Origin: UBA2334 sp964396895
Lineage (GTDB): Bacteria; Pseudomonadota; Gammaproteobacteria; Burkholderiales; Burkholderiaceae_C
Assembly (NCBI GenBank): GCA_964396895.1
Contig: CAYNGJ010000010.1
Span: forward strand, 71,287-135,286
Direction of reading: 5' to 3'
DNA: 64,000 nucleotides
Part shown: one piece after another, positions 25,280-33,188 of the stretch
Layout of the letters: the number at the start of each line of letters is the position of its first letter
Position numbering within the stretch: the first letter of the stretch is position 1
Notes under the pieces: generated by a model
Told to the model about the DNA's origin: nothing
Seen by the model: only the letters and a program-made list of their open reading frames with translations
Database searches by the model: none
Program-made: the position numbers and the translations under genes

Positions 25280-25972
25280 ATGCCCTACCGTGCGGTGGTT
25301 TTTGACGCTTATGGCACCTTGTTTGACGTGTACGCCATGGGGGTGCTGGCCGAGCAGCTGTACCCCGGGCACGGCACGGCCATTTCCAACCTGTGGCGTG
25401 ACAAGCAGATCGAGTACACGCGACTGATTTCGCTGTCCGACCCCCATGCCCCCACGGGCAGCCGCCACTACCAGCCCTTCTGGGTGCTGACCCGCCTGTC
25501 GCTGCGCTACACCCTGGCGCGGCTGGGGCTGGCGAACTCGGCCGAGAACGAAGACGCGCTGATGGCGCAGTACAAGCACCTGCCACCCTTCGCCGAAAAC
25601 CTGGAGGTGCTGCGTGCCCTGAAGCAGCGGGGCGTGACCACGGCCATTCTGTCCAACGCCAGCCCCGACATGCTGCACGCCGCCGTGGCGCACGCCGACA
25701 TGACCGAGTGGCTGGACCTTGTGCTGTCGGTGGATGGCATCAGGCAGTTCAAAACCACACCCGCCAGCTACGCCCTGGTGCGCCAGGCCCTGCCTGGGCT
25801 GGACAGCAAGGACATTTTGTTTGTCTCCAGCAATGCCTGGGACGTGCTGGGGGCCACTTGGTACGGGTTGGACACCCTGTGGGTCAACCGCCAGGGCCTG
25901 CCGCCCGAGGCCATCGGGCCGTCACCCACCCACACGGGCAGCCAGTTGGGCGCCGTGCTGCCCTTGGTGTGA
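25280..25972 (+). CDS. Haloacid dehalogenase type II (L-2-haloacid dehalogenase-like)
   Basis: A 230-residue HAD-superfamily hydrolase. Motif I is VVFDAYGTLFDV (nucleophile Asp9), motif II is LSNASPDML, and motif III/IV contains FKTTPASY with the Lys and the VSSNAWDVLGA loop. The type II haloacid dehalogenase signature suggests hydrolytic removal of halide from L-2-haloacids, but similar HADs act on other small acids. It probably forms an operon with the upstream GST. A stem-loop follows the stop. Confidence 0.85.
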   Translation: MPYRAVVFDAYGTLFDVYAMGVLAEQLYPGHGTAISNLWRDKQIEYTRLISLSDPHAPTGSRHYQPFWVLTRLSLRYTLARLGLANSAENEDALMAQYKHLPPFAENLEVLRALKQRGVTTAILSNASPDMLHAAVAHADMTEWLDLVLSVDGIRQFKTTPASYALVRQALPGLDSKDILFVSSNAWDVLGATWYGLDTLWVNRQGLPPEAIGPSPTHTGSQLGAVLPLV

Positions 25973-25974
25973 GG

Positions 25975-25998
25975 CCCCACCGCCTGACGGCGGCGGGG
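25975..25998. terminator. GC-rich hairpin between convergent genes
   Basis: CCCCACCGCC and GGCGGCGGGG pair with one mismatch around a TGAC loop. It sits directly after the dehalogenase stop and about 10 bp from the Bug-receptor stop on the other strand, so it could terminate both. No T-run follows. Confidence 0.45.
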
Positions 25999-26007
25999 TG
26001 TGTCCCC

Positions 26008-27003
26008 TCACTGGGGTTCGATTTTCGCGTCGCGGATGGCCTTGGCCCATTTGGCGGTTTCCATGGCGCCGCGCTTGGCCAGGTCTTCCGGCGTGCCGGG
26101 CTGCACGGCAAAGCCGATGCCAGCGAACTTCTCCTGAATATCCTTGCTGTTGGCCGCAGCGTTCACCGCCTGGTTGAGCTTGGCCACGATGTCGGCGGGG
26201 GTGCCTGCGGGCGCGTACACCGCAAAGTAGGCGATCAGCTCGTAATCGGTCAGACCCAGGGCCTCGTTCACCGTGGGCAGCTCGGGCACGGCGGGCGAGC
26301 GCTTGGCCGAGGTCACGGCCAGTCCGCGCACCTTGCCACCCTTGACCTGGGGCAGCATGACGGCAAAGTCGGCGCTGAACATGTTGACCTGGCCACCGAT
26401 GAGGTCGGTCATGGCGGCAGGGCCACTCTTGTAGGGCACGTTGGTGAGCTGGATGCCGACCATGCCCGCCATCATCTCGGTGGACACCAGCTGCGAGGTG
26501 CTGGCGCTGGCAAAGGTGACGTGGGTGGGTTTGGCCTTGGCCAGGTCCACCAGCTCTTTCAGGGTTTTGACGGGCACATCGTTGTTGACCGACATGATCA
26601 GCGGCACCGAGCCCATGTAGCCCACGGGCGTGAAGGCGGTGTCTTGGTCATACGGCAGCTTTTTCATCAGGCTTTTCAGCGCGGCATTGGTGCTGTTGGT
26701 GCCGATGAGGATGGTGTAGCCATCGGGGGCCGACTTGGCCACCGCATCGGCGCCCAGCATGCCATTCACGCCGACCTTGTTGTCCACCACGATGGTCTGG
26801 CCCAGGACCTCTGACATTTTGGTGGCGAAGGCGCGGCCAATCTGGTCGGTGGCGCTGCCCGGCGCAAACGGCACCACGGCCTTGATGACCTTGCTGGGGT
26901 AGGCCTGCGCCAGGGCGGCGGGGCTGCCCAGCACAGCCAGTGCCACACTGGCCACGGCGGCGAGCGTGGTGAGGCGGCGGTTGGGTTGGAACACTGAACG
27001 CAT
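26008..27003 (-). CDS. Tripartite tricarboxylate transporter (Bug family) substrate-binding protein
   Basis: A 331-residue periplasmic receptor with a signal peptide (cleavage near ALAQA) and the Bug pattern: YPSKVIKAVVPFAPGSATDQ, VDNKVGVNGMLGADAVAKS and the DGYTILIGTNS loop. Bug proteins bind carboxylates or related small molecules, often without a nearby transporter. No TctA/TctB genes are in the window. The ATG at 27003 has GGAG upstream. It is the last gene after the AtuA pair, suggesting delivery or sensing of a substrate of that pathway. Confidence 0.9.
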   Translation of the reverse strand: MRSVFQPNRRLTTLAAVASVALAVLGSPAALAQAYPSKVIKAVVPFAPGSATDQIGRAFATKMSEVLGQTIVVDNKVGVNGMLGADAVAKSAPDGYTILIGTNSTNAALKSLMKKLPYDQDTAFTPVGYMGSVPLIMSVNNDVPVKTLKELVDLAKAKPTHVTFASASTSQLVSTEMMAGMVGIQLTNVPYKSGPAAMTDLIGGQVNMFSADFAVMLPQVKGGKVRGLAVTSAKRSPAVPELPTVNEALGLTDYELIAYFAVYAPAGTPADIVAKLNQAVNAAANSKDIQEKFAGIGFAVQPGTPEDLAKRGAMETAKWAKAIRDAKIEPQ

Positions 27004-27056
27004 GCATGTCTCCTTGGTGAACGACGGGTTGGGTTTGAAAAGCAACAGAGTATGGG

Positions 27057-27410
27057 TCAGGCCGGCCAAGGCAGACCCAGGATGGCCGAGCCCAGGGTTT
27101 TGCCGTGCGCGTCCAGCGCCAGCGAGCGCGTCACCCCACCGGCCAGGGCCTGGTGCATGACGAAGTGCACGGCCCCCAGGTGCGGCAGGGTGTAGCGCTG
27201 CACGTCGCCCAACACCACGCCTTGGTAGTGGGCTTGGACACGCGCCACCGTCAGCCACTGGGCCAGCGCCGGGTAGTCGGCCATGTCCAGCGCCACCACA
27301 CTCAGGGTGGCGCGGTTGCCTTTGTCGCCGGAGCGGGCCAGGGCCACGTCGCGCAGGGTGGCGCGTGGCGGGGACGCGGACGGGGCGTTGGGGGCGTTCG
27401 GTGGGTTCAT
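27057..27410 (-). CDS. AtuA-associated small protein (C-terminal ferredoxin-fold-like domain)
   Basis: A 117-residue protein with LRDVALARSGDKGNRATLSVV, typical of the short partner found next to, or fused with, AtuA-type proteins (DUF1446 neighbourhood). Its ATG overlaps the upstream AtuA stop (ATGA), so the two are made together and probably form a complex. Elsewhere the two parts occur as one chain. Biochemical role unproven; the family is linked to acyclic terpene or acyl-CoA catabolism. Confidence 0.75.
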   Translation of the reverse strand: MNPPNAPNAPSASPPRATLRDVALARSGDKGNRATLSVVALDMADYPALAQWLTVARVQAHYQGVVLGDVQRYTLPHLGAVHFVMHQALAGGVTRSLALDAHGKTLGSAILGLPWPA

Positions 27411-28804
27411 GGCGACAGGTCCATCACATGGCATTGGGTGGGCACGGCCCCGCGCGGGATCAGGGCCGAGGCCACGGCCACCACCTCGCGCACGGACTGC
27501 GTCACACCGCCACCACCGGCGGGGCCGTTCAGGTAAAGGGCTTCCACCTCCTGGCCCACCGCCTCGGCCTGGGCACGGGTGGTGCAGCGCACGGCCAGCC
27601 GCACACGCACCTCGTAGGGCTGGTGTGCCCCGTGCGCACCCGCCCGGTCGGCCATGGCGCCGTGCATGGCGTTCACGCCCAGCAGCTCGGCCCGGTGCTC
27701 CAACCCGGCCAGCCCATGACCCAGGTTGGCATCGGCCAGGCGCTGGGTGAGGATGGACAGGGCCAGCTCGCCCCGCGCCTGGGCGCCGGGCCCGGCATAA
27801 GAAATTTGGCCTTCACCGATGAAGCCCTCACGGTAACCCAGCGTGACCTTGAGCTGTTCTGGCCTGGGGTGGCCGCTGGCACCCTGCACCCGCATGCGGT
27901 TGGGGGCCAGCTCGGTGAAGTGCACGGCGGCAAAGTCGCCCACCACGTCGGGTTGCAGGTAGTGGGCGGGGTCTTCCACCTCGTACAGCAGTTGGGCGGT
28001 GCAGCTCAGTCGGTCCAACCGCCCCCCGGTGCCCGGCAGCTTGGTGAGGGTGGCTTCGCCACTGGCATCGACCTCGGCCAGGGGAAAGCCCACGCGGTGC
28101 AGGTCGGGCACGTCCACGTGGCCGGGGTCGGCCAGGTAACCGCCGGTGACCTGGGCCGCACATTCCAGCAAGTGCCCCACCACCAGGCCCGCGCCCAGGC
28201 GGGGCCAGTCGTCGGCCGCCCAGCCAAAGTGGTGCATCAGGGGCGCCAAAAACAGCGCCGGGTCGGCCACGCGCCCGGTGATGACCACCTGCGCACCACT
28301 GGCCAGGGCGGGCAGCAGGGCGTCGGCCCCCAGGTAGGCGTTGGCGGAAATGAGCTGCCCGTCCAAACTGCGCACGGTGTGGGGGCTGTCGAGCAAGGGC
28401 ACGTCGTGGGTCTGCATCCAGGCCAACACGTCGTCGCCGGTGACCACCGCCACCCGCAGCCGGGGCAAGCCCAGTTCCTTGGCCACGGCCAGCACGGCCT
28501 GGCCCGCCGCCAGGGGGTTGGCCGCGCCCATGTTGGTGACAATGGTCGTGCCGTTGGCGACGCACGCGGGCAACACCGCACGCAGACGCGCAGCGAGCAA
28601 GGGGTCATAGCCCGCCGCAGGGTCGGCCTGGCGACGCAACTGGGCCAGGGCAATGGTGCGCTCGGCCAGGCACTCAAACACCAGGGCGTTCAGTTGCCCG
28701 TGCTCGGCCAGGGCCTGGGCGGGGGCGATGCGGTCACCGGCGTAACCGGCACCGGCACCCAAGCGAAACGGACCTGCAACCGGGTGGGAAAGTTGATGTG
28801 GCAC
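27407..28804 (-). CDS. AtuA-like acyclic terpene utilisation family protein (DUF1446)
   Basis: A protein of about 465 residues with the family opening RLGAGAGYAGDR and VFECLAERTIALAQ, the central VITGRVADPALFLAPL, and the conserved VTLGYREGFIGEGQI. AtuA is needed for citronellol/geraniol degradation in pseudomonads but has no settled reaction; many homologues serve other acyl-CoA pathways. The GTG at 28804 is a best guess; a TTG at 28819 lies inside a dispersed repeat. The start is therefore uncertain, and the repeat may carry the promoter. Confidence 0.8.
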   Translation of the reverse strand: MPHQLSHPVAGPFRLGAGAGYAGDRIAPAQALAEHGQLNALVFECLAERTIALAQLRRQADPAAGYDPLLAARLRAVLPACVANGTTIVTNMGAANPLAAGQAVLAVAKELGLPRLRVAVVTGDDVLAWMQTHDVPLLDSPHTVRSLDGQLISANAYLGADALLPALASGAQVVITGRVADPALFLAPLMHHFGWAADDWPRLGAGLVVGHLLECAAQVTGGYLADPGHVDVPDLHRVGFPLAEVDASGEATLTKLPGTGGRLDRLSCTAQLLYEVEDPAHYLQPDVVGDFAAVHFTELAPNRMRVQGASGHPRPEQLKVTLGYREGFIGEGQISYAGPGAQARGELALSILTQRLADANLGHGLAGLEHRAELLGVNAMHGAMADRAGAHGAHQPYEVRVRLAVRCTTRAQAEAVGQEVEALYLNGPAGGGGVTQSVREVVAVASALIPRGAVPTQCHVMDLSP

Positions 28805-28805
28805 A

Positions 28806-28873
28806 AAAATATGAATCAAAAATGCATCTTGCGCTTGTATCCATTGAATACTCAGCTATCAATTATTTGAATA
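28806..28873 (+). repeat. Dispersed repeat, copy 5 (intergenic, at AtuA start)
   Basis: Contains ATCAAAAATGCATCTTGCGC, then TTGTATCCATTGAATA and CTCAGCTATCAATTATTTG. It is the same arrangement as copy 4. It abuts or overlaps the 5' end of the AtuA-like gene. Confidence 0.65.
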
Positions 28874-28975
28874 CGCCCCGCACCGTCTGGCCCGCAGTGT
28901 GGCAGGCCGACACCCGAACACAACAGGGATAACCCAAGGGCACTGTCACCTGGGTGCAGGCCTGCGCCCGCGCAT

Positions 28976-28994
28976 TGTTGCCAAATGTGCAACA
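28976..28994. promoter_or_regulatory. Inverted repeat upstream of nitroreductase, candidate operator
   Basis: Perfect arms TGTTGC and GCAACA, 7 bp apart, in the 312-bp gap between the AtuA-like gene (minus) and the nitroreductase (plus). The rest of that gap holds repeat copy 5 and otherwise no ORF with coding character. Confidence 0.35.
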
Positions 28995-29115
28995 GCGTTG
29001 TGCACTGGGCGGCCTGTGCAGGCACGCCCGGGGCACGTACAGTGCGTTCAGCTCGGGCGAGACTGTGCCACCGCCCGGATGTGAACCCCATTCTTTTTCC
29101 CAGAAAGCCTTTTTC

Positions 29116-29769
29116 ATGACCACCACCCACACCGCCAACGACCTGATCGACAAACTGCAGTGGCGCTACGCCACCAAGGCCATGGACCCCGCGCAAAAGG
29201 TGCCCCAGGACAAGCTGGAGCGCATCCTGGAAGCCGCGCGTCTGGCGCCCACCTCCAGCGGCTTGCAGCCCTACGAAATCATCGTGGTCACCAACCAGGC
29301 CGTGCGTGAGCAGATCAAGCCCATTGCCTGGAACCAAGCCCAGATCACCGACGGCTCGCACCTGCTGGTGTTTGCCGCGTGGGACAACTACACGGCAGAC
29401 CGCATCAACATGATGTTTGACCTGACCAATGAAATCCGTGGCTTCAAAAACGAAGGCTGGGAAAACTACCGCCAGATGCTGCTGTCCATGTACCCGCAGC
29501 GTGACGCGGAAGTGAACTTCCAGCACGCCGCACGCCAGGCCTACATCGGCATGACCGCCGCCCTGCTGGCCGCCGCCCATGAAGGCGTGGACAGCACCCC
29601 CATGGAGGGTTTTGACCCCGCCGCACTGGACACCATCCTGAACCTGAAAGAGCGGGGCCTGCGCAGCGTGGCCATCGTGCCCATGGGCTATCGCCTGGCC
29701 GACAAAGACTGGCTGGTGAACCTGACCAAGGTGCGCCGTCCCCGCGCGCAGTTTGTCAGCGAGGTCTGA
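29116..29769 (+). CDS. NAD(P)H-dependent nitroreductase (NfsB-like)
   Basis: A 217-residue FMN protein of the oxygen-insensitive nitroreductase family. The N-terminal LQWRYATKAMDP and ARLAPTSSGLQPYEIIVV (FMN contacts) are followed by AYIGMTAALLAAAHEGVDS and a C-terminal IVPMGYRLADKDW. It reduces nitro-aromatics or quinones with NAD(P)H. The ATG at 29116 gives the standard start. It stands as a single gene, ended by a strong terminator. Confidence 0.9.
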   Translation: MTTTHTANDLIDKLQWRYATKAMDPAQKVPQDKLERILEAARLAPTSSGLQPYEIIVVTNQAVREQIKPIAWNQAQITDGSHLLVFAAWDNYTADRINMMFDLTNEIRGFKNEGWENYRQMLLSMYPQRDAEVNFQHAARQAYIGMTAALLAAAHEGVDSTPMEGFDPAALDTILNLKERGLRSVAIVPMGYRLADKDWLVNLTKVRRPRAQFVSEV

Positions 29770-29803
29770 CCCCCACCCTGGCGCCGGTCAGCGGGCACCC
29801 ACA

Positions 29804-29831
29804 GGCAACACCCCGGTGTTGCCTTTTTTTT
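29804..29831 (+). terminator. Rho-independent terminator after nitroreductase
   Basis: Perfect 9-bp stem GGCAACACC / GGTGTTGCC with a two-base loop, followed by eight T. It starts about 35 bp after the nitroreductase stop. Confidence 0.9.
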
Positions 29832-29947
29832 GGGCACCGCAGTGCCGAATCAATGGGGGCGTGGCCCGGGCGGCGGCGTCCCCACCCCATTCAGGGGTTA
29901 TCCACAGCTTTGTGCCCGGATGACAGGGATAACTCTGAAACCTGTGC

Positions 29948-30658
29948 TCAACCGCCCAGGCCCGCAAACACGTTTTGCACGTCCTCGTTGGCGTCCATGG
30001 CGGCCAGGAACTCTTCCACCTCTTCCAGTTGCTCCGGCGTCAGGCTGCTGGGGTCAATGGGGTTTTTGGGCTTGTAGCCCAGCTTGGCCGACAGCACGGC
30101 AAAGCCCTGGGCAGGCAGCGCGCGACTGACCAGGTCCAGGTCGGCGTAGTCGGTCAGGAACACCACGGTACCGTCGTCGTCGGGCTCCACATCTTGCGCC
30201 CCGGCCTCGATGGCGGCGGTTTCCGCGTCGGCCCCGGCCACGCTGGCCTCGGCTTCGATGATGCCGACATGGTCAAAGTCCCACGACACTGAACCCGACG
30301 TGCCCTGCTGCCCCTTGCGAAACAGCACCCGCATGTCGGAAGCCGCGCGGTTGACGTTGTCGGTCAGGCACTCGACCATCACCGGCACCCGGTGCGGGGC
30401 GTAGCCTTCATAGATGACGTGCTCGAAATGCACGGCCTCGCCGCTCAGGCCAGCGCCTTTCTTGATGGCACGGTCCAGCGTTTCTTTGGGCATGGACACT
30501 TTGCGCGCCTGCTCCACCACCAACCGCAGCCGCGAGTTGGCCGCCGGGTCGGCGCCGTGGCGGGCGGCAATCATGATGTCTTTGGCCAGCTTGCCAAACA
30601 GCCTGCCTTTGGCGTTGGCCGCCAGGTCTTTGTGCTTTGCTTTCCACTGTGCGCCCAT
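29948..30658 (-). CDS. YebC/PmpR-family DNA-binding regulatory protein
   Basis: A 236-residue cytoplasmic protein of the YebC family. The conserved N-terminus MGAQWKAKHKDLAANAKGRL leads into FGKLAKDIMIAAR. The middle has KETLDRAIKKGAG and YEGYAPHRVPVMVE, and the C-terminal domain has GAQDVEPDDDGTVVFL. Family members act as transcription regulators or help translation of polyproline stretches. The ATG at 30658 has AAAGGA upstream. Confidence 0.92.
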   Translation of the reverse strand: MGAQWKAKHKDLAANAKGRLFGKLAKDIMIAARHGADPAANSRLRLVVEQARKVSMPKETLDRAIKKGAGLSGEAVHFEHVIYEGYAPHRVPVMVECLTDNVNRAASDMRVLFRKGQQGTSGSVSWDFDHVGIIEAEASVAGADAETAAIEAGAQDVEPDDDGTVVFLTDYADLDLVSRALPAQGFAVLSAKLGYKPKNPIDPSSLTPEQLEEVEEFLAAMDANEDVQNVFAGLGG

Positions 30659-30839
30659 GGCGGTGTCCTTTGGTGTTTCGTTGGCGGTGGATGACCGCGG
30701 GTGGGCAGTGTAGTGGGCACGGTGTCGGTCCATGGCGCCATTTGTGCTCAGGCAATGGCTGGCCTGGGGTCGATCCATTGACAACGGGGTGGTCAAGGCC
30801 GCCACGCCCCCAAACTCGCGAAACCCACACCGAGATTTT

Positions 30840-31110
30840 CACAGTCAACAGCCAGAGTGCGCCAACCCGAGCCGTCCGTGCGGCAGGCCTTGGCCAGCTG
30901 CAATGGGGCATTCTGCTCATCACCGGCAGCGCGGGCGTGGTGATTCGGTGGCTGACCTACACCCTCTGCCGCAGCCAGGAACTGACTCGGCTGTCAGAGG
31001 CCCTCAGTGGCATGGTCTACACCATCCTGATGCTGGACATCGAGTATTTCAAGCAAGCGAACGACACGCGCGGCCACTTGGTGGGGGGGAACACCCACGC
31101 AGCGGTATGC
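30840..31110 (+). pseudogene. Decayed GGDEF diguanylate cyclase fragment
   Basis: One frame reads a hydrophobic segment (LQWGILLITGSAGVVIRWL), LTRLSEALSG and then MLDIEYFKQANDTRGHLVGG. The last is unmistakably the GGDEF-domain core (usual form MLDIDHFKQINDTHGHLVGD). The sequence between the helix and this core is far too short, and nothing of the domain follows, including the GG(D/E)EF site. It is therefore a relic filling the 460-bp gap between the YebC gene and dmpI. Boundaries are approximate. Confidence 0.6.
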
Positions 31111-31118
31111 AGCACCGA

Positions 31119-31310
31119 TCAACGCCCCAGGTCTTTCGCACTGACCCCGGCAATGCCCCAGTTTTCCTTGGGCACGTCCTGGATCCAGACGCGCACGTTG
31201 GTGATGGGGGCACCGGTGGCCTCGACCAGCGCGGCGCTCACCTTCTCGATGACGGCGCGTTTTTGCTCTTCCGTGCGACCTTCGACCATGTAGATTTGTG
31301 CAAATGGCAT
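31119..31310 (-). CDS. dmpI: 4-oxalocrotonate tautomerase
   Basis: A 63-residue protein (62 after Met removal) beginning PFAQIYMVEGR, which puts the catalytic Pro1 and Arg11 in place, with Arg39 in NVRVWIQD. It interconverts 2-hydroxymuconate and 2-oxo-3-hexenedioate in the oxidative branch of catechol meta-cleavage. The usual Phe50 position reads Trp in KENWGIAG. It is the last gene of the phenol operon, separated from dmpH by a Bug receptor gene, and followed by a GGDEF relic. Confidence 0.9.
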   Translation of the reverse strand: MPFAQIYMVEGRTEEQKRAVIEKVSAALVEATGAPITNVRVWIQDVPKENWGIAGVSAKDLGR

Positions 31311-31374
31311 AGCGGTTTCCATGTTGTGTAACGGGTGCTGTGCGGTGCCCGGACCGCTTCAACCCATCTGGTGG

Positions 31375-32382
31375 TCATTCAATTTTGATGTCCAGCTTAC
31401 GAATCAGCTCGCCCCAGCGCGTGTTTTCAGCACGGATGAAGTCCTTCAGCTGCTGGGGCGTGGTGACCCGGATGTCGGCTGAAATGGCATCGAACGCGTT
31501 GGTGGCCTGCGGTGTGGCCGCGCCATCGCGCCACGCCGCATAAAGCTTGTCCACCACCGCTGGCGGCAACCCGGCAGGCCCCACCAGGGCAAACCAGTTT
31601 TCAACCTCGAAGCCGGGGTAGCCCGATTCGGCAATGGTCGGCACATCGGGCAGCGCTTTGGACCGCTTGGCCGACGAAACGGCCAGCGCCTTGAGCTTGC
31701 CCGCTTTGATGTGCTGCAACGTGGTGGCCAGCGAGCTTTCCATGCTCATCAGCACCACACCCGACAGCAGATCGGAAACGATCTGGCTGGACCCTTTGTA
31801 CGGTATGTGGGTGAGCTTGATGCCTGCGGTGGACTGAAACAGCTCTGCCGTCAGGTGGTTGCCGGTACCGATGCCCGATGTCGCGTAGCTCAACTTCTCG
31901 GGGTTGGCTTTGGCGTAGGCAATCAAACCCTTGATGTCCGAGAAAGGCGCGGACGGATTGATGACGATGACGGAGGACGTTGTGCCGACCAGGGAAATGG
32001 GCGTGAAGTCTTTTTCCACCGCAAACGGCAGCTTCGGGTACAGGTGCGAGGCGATCCCTAGGCTGCTGATGGCCGACAGGCCCACGGTATAGCCGTCGGG
32101 GGCGGCCTTGGCCACAGCGTCGGTGCCGATGTTGCCGCCCGCACCCGCCTTGTTCTCCACCACAAAGGGCTGCCCCAACTTGTCGGCCATGGCCTTGGCT
32201 GCGGTGCGCCCCATCACATCGGTCGGGCCACCCGGTGGGAATGGCACGATCAACTTGACCGGCTTGGTGGGCCAGGCATCCTGCGCCCAGGCTGCCTGAG
32301 TCAAAAGGCTGCCTGCACTGAGCCCAGCACTGGTCCATGCGGTGCTCATGAGGCTGGCGGCGGTGAACTGTCTTCTTTTCAT
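31375..32382 (-). CDS. Bug-family (TTT) substrate-binding protein inside the phenol operon
   Basis: A 335-residue periplasmic receptor. Its N-terminus MKRRQFTAAS has a twin-arginine-like motif before the signal peptide, which ends near AAWAQ. Bug features are WPTKPVKLIVPFPPGGPTD, VENKAGAGGNIGTDAVAKA and DGYTVGLSAIS. It sits between dmpH and dmpI, a place empty in the classical dmp operon. Binding of an aromatic acid or pathway intermediate is plausible but unproven. No TctAB partner is present. Confidence 0.9.
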   Translation of the reverse strand: MKRRQFTAASLMSTAWTSAGLSAGSLLTQAAWAQDAWPTKPVKLIVPFPPGGPTDVMGRTAAKAMADKLGQPFVVENKAGAGGNIGTDAVAKAAPDGYTVGLSAISSLGIASHLYPKLPFAVEKDFTPISLVGTTSSVIVINPSAPFSDIKGLIAYAKANPEKLSYATSGIGTGNHLTAELFQSTAGIKLTHIPYKGSSQIVSDLLSGVVLMSMESSLATTLQHIKAGKLKALAVSSAKRSKALPDVPTIAESGYPGFEVENWFALVGPAGLPPAVVDKLYAAWRDGAATPQATNAFDAISADIRVTTPQQLKDFIRAENTRWGELIRKLDIKIE

Positions 32383-32399
32383 GGTGTTGTCGCTTGTGG

Positions 32400-33188
32400 T
32401 CAGACGAACCGGATGCTGGTGCTGCCCATGCCTTGCACGCGCAGTGTGACGTTGTCGCCCGCCTGGACCGCCACTGCCTCGGTGATGCCGCCCGACAGAA
32501 TCAGACTGCCCGCCGGGATGCATTCACCGCGCTCGGCCAGGTGGTTGGCCAGCATGGCAATGGCGGCGGCTGGGTGGCCCAGCACGGCGGCACCCGCGCC
32601 AAAGGCCACGGCCTGGCCGTTTTTCTCCATGACGATGCCCACGGTGCGCAGGTCCACCCCAGCCACCGACATGGGCTGGCCACCCACCACGAAGCGGGCG
32701 GCGGAGGTGTTGTCGGCCACCACGCTTTTCAGGTCGAACTTGAAGTCGCGGTAGCGGCTGTCGATCACTTCAATGCCCGGCATCACGAAGTCGGTGGCGG
32801 CCAGCACCGCACCGATGTGGCAGCCAGGGCCGCGCAGCTCGGTTTTGGTGACGAAGGCAATTTCGGGCTCCACCTTGGGGTGGATCAGCTCAGCCGCCTT
32901 GCATTCGCCGCCGTCTGGCACGGCATAGTCGTCGGTCATGAAGCCGAACACGGGCGTGGTCACGCCCATTTGCTTCATTTTGGCGTGCGAGGTGAGGCCG
33001 GCTTTCAGCCCGATGACGCGTGCGCCCCGCGCCACTTTGCGGCGGCGGAGTTCGTCTTGAATGGCGTAGGCATCGTCCCAGTCCATCTCGGGGTGGTCGT
33101 CGGTGATTTTGGTGGTGTCCTGCTGCTGCAGCTGGCAGTTTTCAAGGCGCTCGGCCAGGGCGGCAATGGTGGTGGTGTCGAGTTTCAT
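32400..33188 (-). CDS. dmpH: 4-oxalocrotonate decarboxylase (2-oxo-3-hexenedioate decarboxylase)
   Basis: A 262-residue member of the hydratase/decarboxylase family. It has RRRKVARGARVIGLKAGLTS, the metal-binding VEPEIAFVTKTEL and IEVIDSRYRDFKFD, and ends GSTSIRFV. It releases CO2 from 2-oxo-3-hexenedioate to give 2-oxopent-4-enoate, normally in complex with the hydratase DmpE. It is paralogous to the dmpE product here. The start ATG overlaps the dmpG stop by four bases. The assignment to DmpH rather than DmpE rests on position and on closer resemblance to the decarboxylase. Confidence 0.9.
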   Translation of the reverse strand: MKLDTTTIAALAERLENCQLQQQDTTKITDDHPEMDWDDAYAIQDELRRRKVARGARVIGLKAGLTSHAKMKQMGVTTPVFGFMTDDYAVPDGGECKAAELIHPKVEPEIAFVTKTELRGPGCHIGAVLAATDFVMPGIEVIDSRYRDFKFDLKSVVADNTSAARFVVGGQPMSVAGVDLRTVGIVMEKNGQAVAFGAGAAVLGHPAAAIAMLANHLAERGECIPAGSLILSGGITEAVAVQAGDNVTLRVQGMGSTSIRFV

